Below, one piece after another: positions 17,677-26,035 of a stretch of DNA of 64,000 nucleotides. The translations under genes were made by a program, and so were the position numbers. The notes beneath the pieces were generated by a model that saw nothing but the letters and a program-made list of their open reading frames with translations, made no database searches and was not told where the DNA came from. This DNA is from Paenibacillus xylanexedens (GTDB taxonomy: Bacteria > Bacillota > Bacilli > Paenibacillales > Paenibacillaceae): assembly GCF_017874615.1 (NCBI RefSeq), contig NZ_JAGIKV010000005.1:248001-312000 (forward strand), read 5' to 3'. Every line of letters starts with the position of its first letter. Positions within the stretch are counted from its first letter, which is position 1.

Positions 17677-18963
17677 TTATTGGACGGTTGCAAGGCTTTC
17701 CTGGATCTGTTTCACGGCATTGTCCAGCGATGCCTTCACGTCCTTATCGGTATCCCATATGTCCGTAATAGCCGACGTGATTGGTCCCCATACGCTGTCC
17801 ATGGCAGGAAGCGAAGGCATTGGCGTAGAGTTGTTGAACTGTTCCAGGAATGCCTTGTTGATTGTGTCCTCTTGTAACTTCGGATCAGCAGCTACGTTTT
17901 TGTTCGCAGGAAGTGTACCGTTCAGGTCAAAGTTCTCCATCTGAGCTTCTTCATTGGAAAGGAACGCTGCCAAGAGCTTCGACGCATTCGGATATTCCGT
18001 AAATGCATTCACATAATAGGCTTTAACACCTGAGAAGGAGGTCATCGGTTTGCCATCGATTGCCGGAAGCGGAGCAACACCAAAATCAATACCTGCATTG
18101 CGATAATCGGCAATGGTCCACGGACCGTTAATGTCCATAGCCAGCTTGCCGCTGGAGAATAATCCTTTTTTGATATCATAGTTCACGTCACCCATCTTGA
18201 GCGGCAGCACTTCCGACTTCAGCGTCTGCAAGAACTGTCCACCCTTCTGGGCTCCTTCGTTATTCAGACCGAGATCCGTGCTATCCATCCCGTTGTCTCC
18301 AAAAATATAACCGCCCTGTGAAGCCAGGAACGCATAGTTATAGTAAAATTGCTGCAATTCCCACATCAGCGCATACTGATTGGACTTCACATTATTAAAC
18401 GTCTTGGCGAAACTGATAATTTCATCAAAGTTTTTCGGAGCTTCTGGATAGAGTGCTTTGTTATAGAAAAGGGCGTAGGTCTCCACGCTGTACGGATAGC
18501 CGTACAGGATATCCTTGAACGTCACTGCCTTCAGCGCGTTGTCGCTGGTGTTCTCTACGGTCTCTGCTTCGAATATGTCATTGGGCAGAATCAGTCCCGC
18601 CTCTGAAGCACTACCAATCTTATCATGTGGGAAAACAACCACATCTGCCGCCAGACCCGCTGGGCCATCCGTCGTCAGCTTGGTTACCTGATCGGTTGGA
18701 GGTAATTCCTCCATTTTGACTGTTACCCCATATTTTTCTTCGAATTTTTTGGCTCTTTGTTCAATAAAGCTGCTTTGATTTTTATCCTCCCAGATCACCA
18801 GGGTTGCCCCTTCTTCCGGTTGAAGGTTCTCGGCTGTCAGCTCTACAACTTCCTCCGGATTCTCACCTGCCGTAGTTGGAGATGGACTTCCGCCTCCAGC
18901 CCCGCACGCAGCCAGTGTAAAAGCCATCATGACGGACAATGTTGCCCCTTGCCATTTTCTCAT
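17677..18963 (-). CDS. Maltodextrin/cyclodextrin-binding lipoprotein (MalE/CymE-like SBP)
   Basis: 428-aa extracytoplasmic substrate-binding protein anchored by a lipid. The start is ATG 18963 (MRKWQGATLSVMMAF), preceded by AAGGGGA; the longer open frame is not supported by a ribosome site. The lipobox is LAAC, with Cys near residue 21, followed by a Gly/Ser/Pro-rich linker. SBP family-1 features include LVIWEDKNQSSFIEQRAKKF and GKLAMDINGPWTIADYRNA, typical of MalE-type proteins. First gene of the importer operon, divergent from the LacI regulator with two operators between them. Confidence 0.92.
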   Translation of the reverse strand: MRKWQGATLSVMMAFTLAACGAGGGSPSPTTAGENPEEVVELTAENLQPEEGATLVIWEDKNQSSFIEQRAKKFEEKYGVTVKMEELPPTDQVTKLTTDGPAGLAADVVVFPHDKIGSASEAGLILPNDIFEAETVENTSDNALKAVTFKDILYGYPYSVETYALFYNKALYPEAPKNFDEIISFAKTFNNVKSNQYALMWELQQFYYNYAFLASQGGYIFGDNGMDSTDLGLNNEGAQKGGQFLQTLKSEVLPLKMGDVNYDIKKGLFSSGKLAMDINGPWTIADYRNAGIDFGVAPLPAIDGKPMTSFSGVKAYYVNAFTEYPNASKLLAAFLSNEEAQMENFDLNGTLPANKNVAADPKLQEDTINKAFLEQFNNSTPMPSLPAMDSVWGPITSAITDIWDTDKDVKASLDNAVKQIQESLATVQ

Positions 18964-19064
18964 GTAAAATGTCCCCTTCCCTCTGCTTGGTCCAACAAAG
19001 TTCGCGCTTTTCACCCTTTTGTCTGCGTATGTTGTCAGGTTTTGCATCCCATATTCCATTTTGT

Positions 19065-19076
19065 ACAAACGTTTGC
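19065..19076. promoter_or_regulatory. MalR-type operator 1
   Basis: ACAAACGTTTGC, with palindromic core CAAACGTTTG, in the leader of the binding-protein gene. It matches the MalR/LacI-family operator type ACGCAAACGTTTGCGT. Confidence 0.75.
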
Positions 19077-19150
19077 TCAAATGGGAGAAAAGATGACCTC
19101 TCCGTTCAATATGTAGGGGTAAACAAGTCAAGAAGTATGTAAATCCAACG

Positions 19151-19166
19151 ATGTAAGCGCTACAAT
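19151..19166. promoter_or_regulatory. cre-like site in the transporter/regulator divergent region
   Basis: ATGTAAGCGCTACAAT is one base short of the palindromic cre TGTAAGCGCTTACA. CcpA control of the importer is inferred. Confidence 0.45.
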
Positions 19167-19201
19167 AACAATCACATCATACAATAACGATCTTTATTTG
19201 C

Positions 19202-19213
19202 ACAAACGTTTGC
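19202..19213. promoter_or_regulatory. MalR-type operator 2
   Basis: ACAAACGTTTGC inside the longer context TTGCACAAACGTTTGCACAA. It is 137 bp from operator 1, in the 446-bp intergenic region 18964-19409, which otherwise shows only promoter-like AT-rich DNA. Confidence 0.8.
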
Positions 19214-19409
19214 ACAAGCCATATTTGCTCAATTTTAACCAATTTCCTTCTTCTACCTACAGTAATTTCCTGTTTCCTTGTTCTGACTCTTTCTTCCTTA
19301 ATTTCACTTCACGTGCATCCCTTACTCGGCAGTTAGCAATTGATTTCTCGTATCCTTTGGATTACCATAGGAGAATATTTATACGATTGTTCAGAAGGGA
19401 TTTTTTTAC

Positions 19410-20444
19410 ATGATTACGATCAAGGATATTGCCAAATTGGCGGGTGTTTCCCCTTCTACAGTGTCACGGGTGATTTCCAACCATCCTAGAATCAGTACCA
19501 AGACGTCTCTCAAAGTGAAGCAAATCATGAAAGAATTGAACTACCATCCCAACATCATCGCGAAGAGCCTGGTTTCCAAAACAACACATACCCTTGGCAT
19601 TATGCTTCCGCGTCCTGCAGAAGAGTTGTTTCAGAATTACTTTTTCGGGGAACTGCTCCGAGGTATTATTACACATGCCACCAGAATGAATTATGAATTG
19701 CTGCTAACAACCGAAACATCATCAGACAATGAATTGCATGCGATATCCCGCCTTGTGCATGGCCGTAGAGTGGATGGTATTTTGCTGCTTGGGTCCAAAC
19801 GAGATGATCCCATCATTTCTTTTTTGGAAGCGGAAAAGTTTCCTTTTGTGTTAATCGGTCGCAGTGAAGCTCATCCAAATGCACCCATGGTGGATAACGA
19901 TAATGTGCAGACTGCTTATGATGCGACTCATCATCTGATCGCTCAGGGACATACTCGAATCGGATTTGTCAGCGGTCCTCCGGACATTACGTTATCGCAT
20001 GATCGTATGTTAGGATACCAAAAAGCGCTTGCCCAAGCCGGGCTGGATGCGGATAGTGATTGGATTGTGGAAGGTGAATTTCTGCAGGAAAGTGGATTCA
20101 GAGCGATGTCGCTGTTCATGTCCTTGCCGGACAGACCCACAGCAATTGTTGTCATAGATGACAACGTGGCCTTTGGGGTATTGAGAGCTCTTGCCGAGCT
20201 TCATTATCTGGTGCCTGAAGATATCAGTGTGGTCAGTTTTAACAATATTGCATTATCGGAACTGGCTTCTCCACCCTTAAGCTCTATCGACATCGGGACT
20301 TATCAGCTTGGTTATACAGCCGTTCAGGTATTGTTAAAAATTCTTAGTGGGGAACCACAGCTTCATAATCCGGTCATTATTCCCCATCGTCTGATTGTGC
20401 GTGAATCCTCACTCTTTTCCAAGCCAAAGCCACCCTTAGATTGA
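19410..20444 (+). CDS. LacI-family maltodextrin-operon regulator (MalR-like)
   Basis: 344-aa transcription factor. The N-terminal HTH is MITIKDIAKLAGVSPSTVSR with the hinge-helix segment YHPNIIAKSLVSK. The periplasmic-binding-like effector domain follows (LGIMLPRP to the VVSFNNIALSELASPPL motif characteristic of the family). Divergent from the importer operon, with CAAACGTTTG operators on both sides of the gene, so it probably represses the importer and itself until maltose or maltodextrin binds. CcpA itself is less likely given the sequence and context. Confidence 0.88.
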   Translation: MITIKDIAKLAGVSPSTVSRVISNHPRISTKTSLKVKQIMKELNYHPNIIAKSLVSKTTHTLGIMLPRPAEELFQNYFFGELLRGIITHATRMNYELLLTTETSSDNELHAISRLVHGRRVDGILLLGSKRDDPIISFLEAEKFPFVLIGRSEAHPNAPMVDNDNVQTAYDATHHLIAQGHTRIGFVSGPPDITLSHDRMLGYQKALAQAGLDADSDWIVEGEFLQESGFRAMSLFMSLPDRPTAIVVIDDNVAFGVLRALAELHYLVPEDISVVSFNNIALSELASPPLSSIDIGTYQLGYTAVQVLLKILSGEPQLHNPVIIPHRLIVRESSLFSKPKPPLD

Positions 20445-20470
20445 TTCAATTCGAGTATTCGCGTAGTAAT

Positions 20471-20482
20471 GCAAACGTTTGT
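20471..20482. promoter_or_regulatory. MalR-type operator 3, downstream of the lacI-type gene
   Basis: GCAAACGTTTGT, 27 bp after the stop codon. Its core is identical to operators 1 and 2. A downstream auxiliary site would permit looping over the regulator gene. Confidence 0.65.
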
Positions 20483-20539
20483 CCTACACGGAATATGATG
20501 CTGTTATCCACCGTACTTAGGTGCATAGGTACGAAAAAG

Positions 20540-20563
20540 AAGCCGCATATACTCATGCGGCTT
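20540..20563. terminator. Bidirectional terminator between regulator and SDR genes
   Basis: AAGCCGCAT-N6-ATGCGGCTT, perfect 9-bp stem, flanked by A-rich and T-rich sequence. Confidence 0.8.
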
Positions 20564-20615
20564 CCTTAATTCATACACTATTTCCGTACTCCATGCTTGA
20601 CTGCACTTGAATGGA

Positions 20616-21374
20616 TTAATACGAGCTCCAGCCAGCATCTGCTGTAACGACAGTTCCGTTCACGAAGCTGGACTCGTCAGATCCAAGGAACAAAGCCACT
20701 TTGGCGATCTCTTCGCTCGTCCCGATGCGTGGGTTGATTGCCATGCCCAGCTGTTGCCGACCTGCACCGTATGGGCTAATGCCAGCCATAGATGCGCTGA
20801 TATTGGTTGCCACAGCGCCTGGAGCGATCGCATTACAGCGAATGCCTTGCTCAGCATACATATACCCTGTATTTTTAGTGAAGCCCACGACCGCATGTTT
20901 GGAAGCAGTATAGGCTGCTCCTGCACGTCCGCCGTGTAGGCCCCCTGCCGAAGCAATGTTCACGATAACGCCTTTTTGTTTTTCCAGGAAAATCGGCAAT
21001 ACTTTACGCGTTGTCCGCATCACACTGGTTGTGTTAACAGCAAACAATCTCTCCCACTTCTCATCCGTTACATCCGCTGCCGGCTCCATACCATCCATAA
21101 TTCCCGCATTGTTAATCAGAATATCTACTGTACCATATGTGCTCACCGTCGTATCGATCAGATTTTGCACATCTTCTTCTTTGGCTACATTGGCCAGAAC
21201 GACAATCGCTTCTCCGCCCTGTGCCTTAATATCATTTACTACCGCTTGTGCGGATTCTTCGTTAATATCCGATACGACGACTTTCGCGCCTTCTTGAGCA
21301 TACAAAGTGGCAATTGCTTTCCCCATACCTGAACCAGCACCTGTAACAACTGCAACTTTATCTTGAAGTTTCAT
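20616..21374 (-). CDS. Short-chain dehydrogenase/reductase (SDR)
   Basis: 252-aa classical SDR, NAD(P)-dependent. The cofactor motif TGAGSGMG lies at about 11-18, NNAG at about 88-91, and the active-site Ser/Tyr/Lys in the NIASAGG and YTASKHA segments. The C-terminal NGTVVTADAGWSS is family-typical. Closest in style to glucose- or 3-oxoacyl-type SDRs, but the substrate is unknown. Divergent from a TetR regulator, with a 26-bp palindromic operator directly in its leader. Confidence 0.9.
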   Translation of the reverse strand: MKLQDKVAVVTGAGSGMGKAIATLYAQEGAKVVVSDINEESAQAVVNDIKAQGGEAIVVLANVAKEEDVQNLIDTTVSTYGTVDILINNAGIMDGMEPAADVTDEKWERLFAVNTTSVMRTTRKVLPIFLEKQKGVIVNIASAGGLHGGRAGAAYTASKHAVVGFTKNTGYMYAEQGIRCNAIAPGAVATNISASMAGISPYGAGRQQLGMAINPRIGTSEEIAKVALFLGSDESSFVNGTVVTADAGWSSY

Positions 21375-21409
21375 TCCATGTATCCTCCTTTGTGTATTCG
21401 TTTACAATA

Positions 21410-21435
21410 AGTTAACAAACAAATGTTCATTAACT
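21410..21435. promoter_or_regulatory. Palindromic operator of the SDR gene (probable TetR site)
   Basis: Arms AGTTAA-N2-AACA and TGTT-N2-TTAACT are exactly symmetric over 26 bp. On the minus strand the site follows a promoter with TTGAAG (21469-21474), 18-bp spacer and TATACT (21445-21450), so a bound repressor would block initiation or escape. Confidence 0.75.
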
Positions 21436-21548
21436 CCTATCCTTAGTATAATAAGTCATGGCGTTTCACTTCAATCAGTAAAAGCTTGTCCAGTTGTACG
21501 TTAAACAACACTAATAAGCCTTTTTGTTCTTTAACTAATAAAGTGAAC

Positions 21549-21739
21549 TATATAAATTGAACTAAACATTTACACGAAACGGAGAGGACAGAAATAACCT
21601 GAAGAAGCGCAAGCGTTCGCCTTTATCCCCGGATTTACCATATATAAATGAATCAAAAAAATCTGGGGATAACAGCGATCGGAAGGTTGTTCTGTCATCG
21701 AAGTGGCCAGTGTAAATATTCTTTAGTTCAACTTATATA
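21549..21739 (+). repeat. Palindromic dispersed repeat, family 1, copy 3 (reference copy)
   Basis: 191 bp with an 18-bp terminal inverted repeat (TATATAARTTGAACTAAA, one mismatch), nested TTTACAC/GTGTAAA and GACAGAA/TTCTGTC pairs, and a central hairpin ATCCCCGGATTT / AAATCTGGGGAT. The right end stops 16 nt before the TetR start codon; its ribosome site GAGGAGG begins immediately after the repeat. Confidence 0.9.
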
Positions 21740-21755
21740 GCGAGGAGGATAATAG

Positions 21756-22349
21756 ATGTCTGAAACTCTGAATTCGATGGACCGAAGAATCAAGAAATCA
21801 AAAACTGCACTGAAGGATGCACTCATTCATTTGATGCAAAAACATCCCTTTAAAGAAATATCGATTACGGATATTGTGCAGCGCGCCGACCTGAATCGGG
21901 GAACTTTCTACAGGCATTATCAGTACAAAGAAGACCTGTTCAACGAGATTATCGATGATGTGATTCAGGATCTGGTGACTTCTTTTCGTAAACCCTATCA
22001 GGATAAGGAAGAGTTCGAAGTCAATCTGATGCCCTCTTCGGCGATCACTATATTTGAGCATGTGCACCAACACGCACAATTCTACACACTGGTTGTGAAA
22101 TCTGAGGCTTCCTCCAACTTCCAGCGCATGATCTGTGATGTCCTTCGGGATCTCGCTTTACAGGATCTGAACCATATCTTCCCTCCGCACATCAACCATG
22201 AAATATTGGCAAGCTACCAATCTCATGCGATATTTGGCATGATCATGGAGTGGATCAGACAGGATTTCAAGCACAGCCCCGCCTACATGGCTGAGGAGTT
22301 GTTCAAGATCATCCATTACAAGCCTGACAATGTCGTGTTGAGAGACTGA
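21756..22349 (+). CDS. TetR/AcrR-family regulator
   Basis: 197-aa regulator. The N-terminal helix-turn-helix contains FKEISITDIVQRADLNRGTF and YRHYQYKEDL. The C-terminal ligand domain resembles the TetR_C_7/DhaS-like group (FGMIMEWIRQDF near the end). ATG 21756 follows GGAGGAT. Divergent from the SDR gene, whose promoter carries a 26-bp palindrome, so it is the likely repressor of that gene. The ligand is unknown. Confidence 0.87.
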   Translation: MSETLNSMDRRIKKSKTALKDALIHLMQKHPFKEISITDIVQRADLNRGTFYRHYQYKEDLFNEIIDDVIQDLVTSFRKPYQDKEEFEVNLMPSSAITIFEHVHQHAQFYTLVVKSEASSNFQRMICDVLRDLALQDLNHIFPPHINHEILASYQSHAIFGMIMEWIRQDFKHSPAYMAEELFKIIHYKPDNVVLRD

Positions 22350-22436
22350 AATTTTGAATCGCCTTACTTCCCTTCCTATAGTAGGGTGATTGAGAGTGAT
22401 TTCAAGAAAGCTTCACCGCCAAAATTATGTAAATAC

Positions 22437-22486
22437 ATTCCTGTAATTTCTGGTATTGATATGATAAATTATGCATTGGAATACAA
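22437..22486 (+). promoter_or_regulatory. Conserved upstream block of secreted paralogue 2
   Basis: Begins ATTCCTGTAATTTCTGG, contains TATGATAAAT and ends ATTGGAATA. It is collinear with 3698-3747 upstream of paralogue 1. Conservation of non-coding DNA between paralogues suggests a shared regulator. Confidence 0.6.
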
Positions 22487-22509
22487 ACAAAAGGAGGATG
22501 ACATTACAT

Positions 22510-23055
22510 TTGAAGAAGTCGTGGATTATATCATTGATTACCAGTTTTGTTTTACTAGGCGGAGTGCTTCTCTCTCCAGCCCCTTCTGCTGATGCAGCCA
22601 AAGTAGCAACCTCTACATATTCAGATTCAGACTCAGATCAGAGTTACGAAGAATTTAAAGAGTACACTAATCAGTTATTTTCTCTTGAAACTTATGAGGC
22701 CAAAGCCTTTACCGCTTTGGAAAGTATCGACACCCAGGTAACTTCAACAAACCGCAAGTCCATGTACCTTAAACTTACGAATACGGTGATCCCCAATTAT
22801 ACGAAATTGGTATCCAAGGCAAAACAAATCAAGCCTGCCAACCCGCAAATCAAGAAAATCCACGCCACATTTATCAAGGCAAGCTACACTCAGCTCGAAG
22901 GGTACCTGTTGTACCAAAAGGCAGTATCCAAGAACAAAGTGAATTACACGTTACTAAAACAGGGTAATGCCAAAGTAAACACCGCTAGTGTTCTAATGGA
23001 TCAATGCGAACAACAGTTATACGCTTATGCAAGAAGCTTGGGGTATGACAGTTAG
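22510..23055 (+). CDS. Secreted protein of unknown function (paralogue 2)
   Basis: About 181 aa, paralogous to the product at 3777. TTG 22510 is chosen because AAGGAGGATG ends 9 nt before it and because it restores the KKSW signal-peptide start shared with paralogue 1; the ATG further upstream overlaps the conserved promoter block. Signal peptide with SADAAK cleavage region, a short Asp/Ser-rich linker, then the same helical domain (NRKSMYLKLTNTVIPNYTKL, KKIHATFIKASYTQLEGY, NYTLLKQGN). Function unknown. Confidence 0.8.
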   Translation: MKKSWIISLITSFVLLGGVLLSPAPSADAAKVATSTYSDSDSDQSYEEFKEYTNQLFSLETYEAKAFTALESIDTQVTSTNRKSMYLKLTNTVIPNYTKLVSKAKQIKPANPQIKKIHATFIKASYTQLEGYLLYQKAVSKNKVNYTLLKQGNAKVNTASVLMDQCEQQLYAYARSLGYDS

Positions 23056-23077
23056 TACCTATCTTCATAGAAGCCCA

Positions 23078-23120
23078 AAAAGCGACCACTCCCCATGCTT
23101 AATGAGGAATGGTCGCTTTT
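23078..23120. terminator. Terminator after secreted paralogue 2
   Basis: AAAAGCGACCA pairs with TGGTCGCTTTT. It lies between convergent genes and can serve both strands. Confidence 0.8.
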
Positions 23121-23175
23121 CTTATTATGAATTATGATAACAATCTAATACGTAAAATTTATTGCACTCTTCTGA

Positions 23176-24315
23176 TCACAGCCCCAGCTTCTGCCCTTTC
23201 TCCAACCGCTGAATCTGTTGCTCGCCGGTATCCGCAAGTTCACGGAACTGGTTAATTGTCTCACGCATTCTTGGCAGAGCTTCCTGCTTATAAAGACTGA
23301 TCGAATCGAGCGCCGACAGCACATCGGTGAACGCCTGTTTCATCGTATCCACGGAGATGCTGGCTTCATACGCCTGCTTCTGAATGGCAATCCCCTGATC
23401 CTTCAGCATTTTGGAAGTACCTGCGATCAGATCGTTGGTTGTCTGGTTCAGCAACTCAATTTTCTGCAATACAATCTTCTGATTATATAAAGCACTCGCT
23501 ACAGTAACGGCAATTTTCAATGCAGAGATGGTTACATTCTTCGCACGGTCTACGCCTCGGATCAGCTCCTTATTATTGCGGATGACTACTTCAATCGCCA
23601 TGATACCCTGCTGGTTCACGACTAGCATCTGCTGCAGATCCATCACCCGCTGACGGAGCGGGAACAGCACTTCTTCGGTAATAAACCGGACTTTTTCAGG
23701 GTCCTCATTCCGAACCTTGGCCGCTTCAATCTGCGCATCGATGGACTCATCCATAAGCACACCAAGCCGGATTTCCTTTTGCAGTCGCTTGGTGAGTTCT
23801 CGCAGATTCTGTTGTTCGATCTCCAGCGTTGTATTATCATTACGCAGGGTGGATCTGCCTTTATCCAAAGAGGTTACGATGTCAGCAATGACTGCATCAG
23901 CCTTCTGATATTTCAGGAAATAGGCGCGAAGCGGATTGAACAATTTCCCGAGGAAACCTGTCTTGGCAAAGTCGACCACGCTTGGGTCGAGATCCTTCAG
24001 TTGCATATGCAGCTCGGTCAAGCCTTTGGCGACCTGACCGCCCTCGTCTCCCGTCTTGGACAGATGTCCAACGGAGACTTGAAGCAAGGCGTTTTTCTCA
24101 GAAGAGGATCTCATCGTATTCATGCCAAAGCCGTCAATGGATTGCAGAATCTCTTTGCGCTTCTCCAGGGATTCAAGGTCCAGCGTCATGATCATCTCTA
24201 CGTTGGCATTTGCCACTTGTTGAAGCTCCGCGACCTCGGCGGGCACGGGTTTCACTTCTTCCTCAATCACCTTCTGAATTTCCTTCTGGCTCGGTATTTC
24301 CATTGAAAATGACAT
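23176..24315 (-). CDS. TelA/KlaA family protein (toxic-anion-resistance family)
   Basis: 379-aa, largely helical/coiled-coil cytosolic protein of the TelA family (YceH of Bacillus subtilis). Typical blocks are visible: GFLGKLFNPLRAYFLKYQKA, RNDNTTLEIEQQNL and GVDRAKNVTISALKIAVTVA. Named for tellurite resistance; the true role in Firmicutes is envelope stress or antibiotic tolerance and remains poorly defined. ATG 24315 has AAGGGGG upstream. Last gene of an XpaC-VWA-TelA operon, 19 bp after the VWA gene. Confidence 0.88.
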   Translation of the reverse strand: MSFSMEIPSQKEIQKVIEEEVKPVPAEVAELQQVANANVEMIMTLDLESLEKRKEILQSIDGFGMNTMRSSSEKNALLQVSVGHLSKTGDEGGQVAKGLTELHMQLKDLDPSVVDFAKTGFLGKLFNPLRAYFLKYQKADAVIADIVTSLDKGRSTLRNDNTTLEIEQQNLRELTKRLQKEIRLGVLMDESIDAQIEAAKVRNEDPEKVRFITEEVLFPLRQRVMDLQQMLVVNQQGIMAIEVVIRNNKELIRGVDRAKNVTISALKIAVTVASALYNQKIVLQKIELLNQTTNDLIAGTSKMLKDQGIAIQKQAYEASISVDTMKQAFTDVLSALDSISLYKQEALPRMRETINQFRELADTGEQQIQRLEKGQKLGL

Positions 24316-24334
24316 CTATAGTTCCCCCTTTAGA

Positions 24335-26023
24335 TTACATCTGTACGTTAAACAGGTTTCCAATCTTGTACACGACATCGTCGGTATCGGCATTGATGCT
24401 TGCTGCTTCGTTAATGCTGGAGATGCTCTCCAAAGCCTTGATGTCCGCGTTGTACCCGATCGTATAGATTGGCACTTTGTACGTCTCCACCAGATCCCGG
24501 ATATCCTTGAGGGTATGACCTTCGTTGGTCTCGCCATCACTTAGCACAAAAATCAACGGCTTCACGTTTGGATCAGCAGCCATATAATCTTCCAGCATCT
24601 TCATCGCCACCACGATCCCGTCAAAGGTCGCCGTACCACCGCCAGCTTGCAGACTATCTACTGTTCCGACAAACATGGACTGCTGGTTCGTATCATACTT
24701 GGCAATCGGCAGATTCACGGTTACGCCGCTGGAGTAAGAAACCAAGCCAATACTGTTGTCTGTGCCCAGGTACTTCTGACCTTTGCGCAGGGACTCCTTC
24801 AGTCGGTTAAGCGGTTCGCCGTCCATGCTTCCGGACACGTCTGTCACGAACACGGCGGCAATTGGTTTACTGCCGTTCTTCTTCTCTTTCCATACTTTCT
24901 GTGCAGACAGCAACGTGCCGCCATCCACAGTGGCCAGCTCGGATTTGTAATCCTGTAACCCGTTGAAACCGAACTCCTCCGCCGATTGTTGGTACTTCGC
25001 CTGGGTTACGAATTCCGCAAACTTTTGGATGATTTCCTGTTTGTTCTGCGGCAATTGTCCCAATGCATACAGCGGGCTATCATGTCTCACGCCAAATGGT
25101 GTAAAGACGTAACCACTCTTCAGATCCGCGGTATTCACATACGTCTGATATTCGAGTACAAAGGCATCCAGTCTGCCGGACTTGGCAGCTTCCCGCATCT
25201 GAATCGTTGTCGACGCTGTAAACGGTACATTCGTCTGGAATTTTTCGAACCCTTCAATAGCCTTCTCGCCAAGCGGGTTGGCGCTGTCATACGTATTCAG
25301 TGCAGTCACCAGGAAATTAAGTCCTGTGGAGCTGGCAAATGGATCGGTATATCCCATCGCGAGTTCATTGTTGGCAATGGCTTCGGTTACGGTTTTTACA
25401 TTAACGGAACCGTACGTATCAACCAGTGCATCATATTTGGCTTTGGAAATGACAATACCGGGCACATTGCCGACCAGTCGCTCGGACACCATCTGGGTCT
25501 TCACCCCACTGGCCTCAACCATCTCGCCCCACAGTTCATTGGAAGGTGTGAATGCATCCGGTATATACTTGCCCGACTTGATATAATCGGTAGCCGTACC
25601 GGAGGCAATGTTGCGGATTTTGACTGATACCTGTTTGCCTCCAACGGTAATGTTCGCTTTGTTGAACTCCTCGCCCACTTCGGTTAACCAGCCGTCTACC
25701 CCGCTGCCCGACTTCTCTGGGGAAGAGAAGATTTCGACGTAATCATTTGTTGTATTCTCTACGGCAATTGCGAATTTGGAGATGTCCGGCAGTGATTCCG
25801 CCACGTCAACCGGATCGAGATCAATCTGTCCTTTGACCGGTTCGGCCGTCGCTGGTGCAATGTCCGCGTACAGTTTCCCCAGTTCCTTACCTGCATTCTC
25901 TGTGCTCACCTGTGTGGTTGACTTGCCAAAGTTCGACGTCAGTGTAATCCCTGCATAGACCAGACCAAATACGAGTACCAGCATTACAATCGATATGAAA
26001 AAAAACTTTCCCTTCTTGGCCAT
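24335..26023 (-). CDS. Membrane-anchored substrate-binding-like protein with C-terminal VWA domain
   Basis: 562-aa protein. One N-terminal TM (about 7-28) leaves the rest outside the cell. Residues about 80-355 resemble an extracellular solute-binding protein. A von Willebrand A domain follows from about 385, with the intact MIDAS DVSGSM (395-400) and further metal-loop sites (GGGTATFDG, FVLSDGETNEG). Sandwiched between XpaC and TelA genes (gaps of 12 and 19 bp). I infer a surface sensor or adhesion component for the TelA system; the ligand is unknown. Confidence 0.8.
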   Translation of the reverse strand: MAKKGKFFFISIVMLVLVFGLVYAGITLTSNFGKSTTQVSTENAGKELGKLYADIAPATAEPVKGQIDLDPVDVAESLPDISKFAIAVENTTNDYVEIFSSPEKSGSGVDGWLTEVGEEFNKANITVGGKQVSVKIRNIASGTATDYIKSGKYIPDAFTPSNELWGEMVEASGVKTQMVSERLVGNVPGIVISKAKYDALVDTYGSVNVKTVTEAIANNELAMGYTDPFASSTGLNFLVTALNTYDSANPLGEKAIEGFEKFQTNVPFTASTTIQMREAAKSGRLDAFVLEYQTYVNTADLKSGYVFTPFGVRHDSPLYALGQLPQNKQEIIQKFAEFVTQAKYQQSAEEFGFNGLQDYKSELATVDGGTLLSAQKVWKEKKNGSKPIAAVFVTDVSGSMDGEPLNRLKESLRKGQKYLGTDNSIGLVSYSSGVTVNLPIAKYDTNQQSMFVGTVDSLQAGGGTATFDGIVVAMKMLEDYMAADPNVKPLIFVLSDGETNEGHTLKDIRDLVETYKVPIYTIGYNADIKALESISSINEAASINADTDDVVYKIGNLFNVQM

Positions 26024-26035
26024 ACGAGCAACCCC

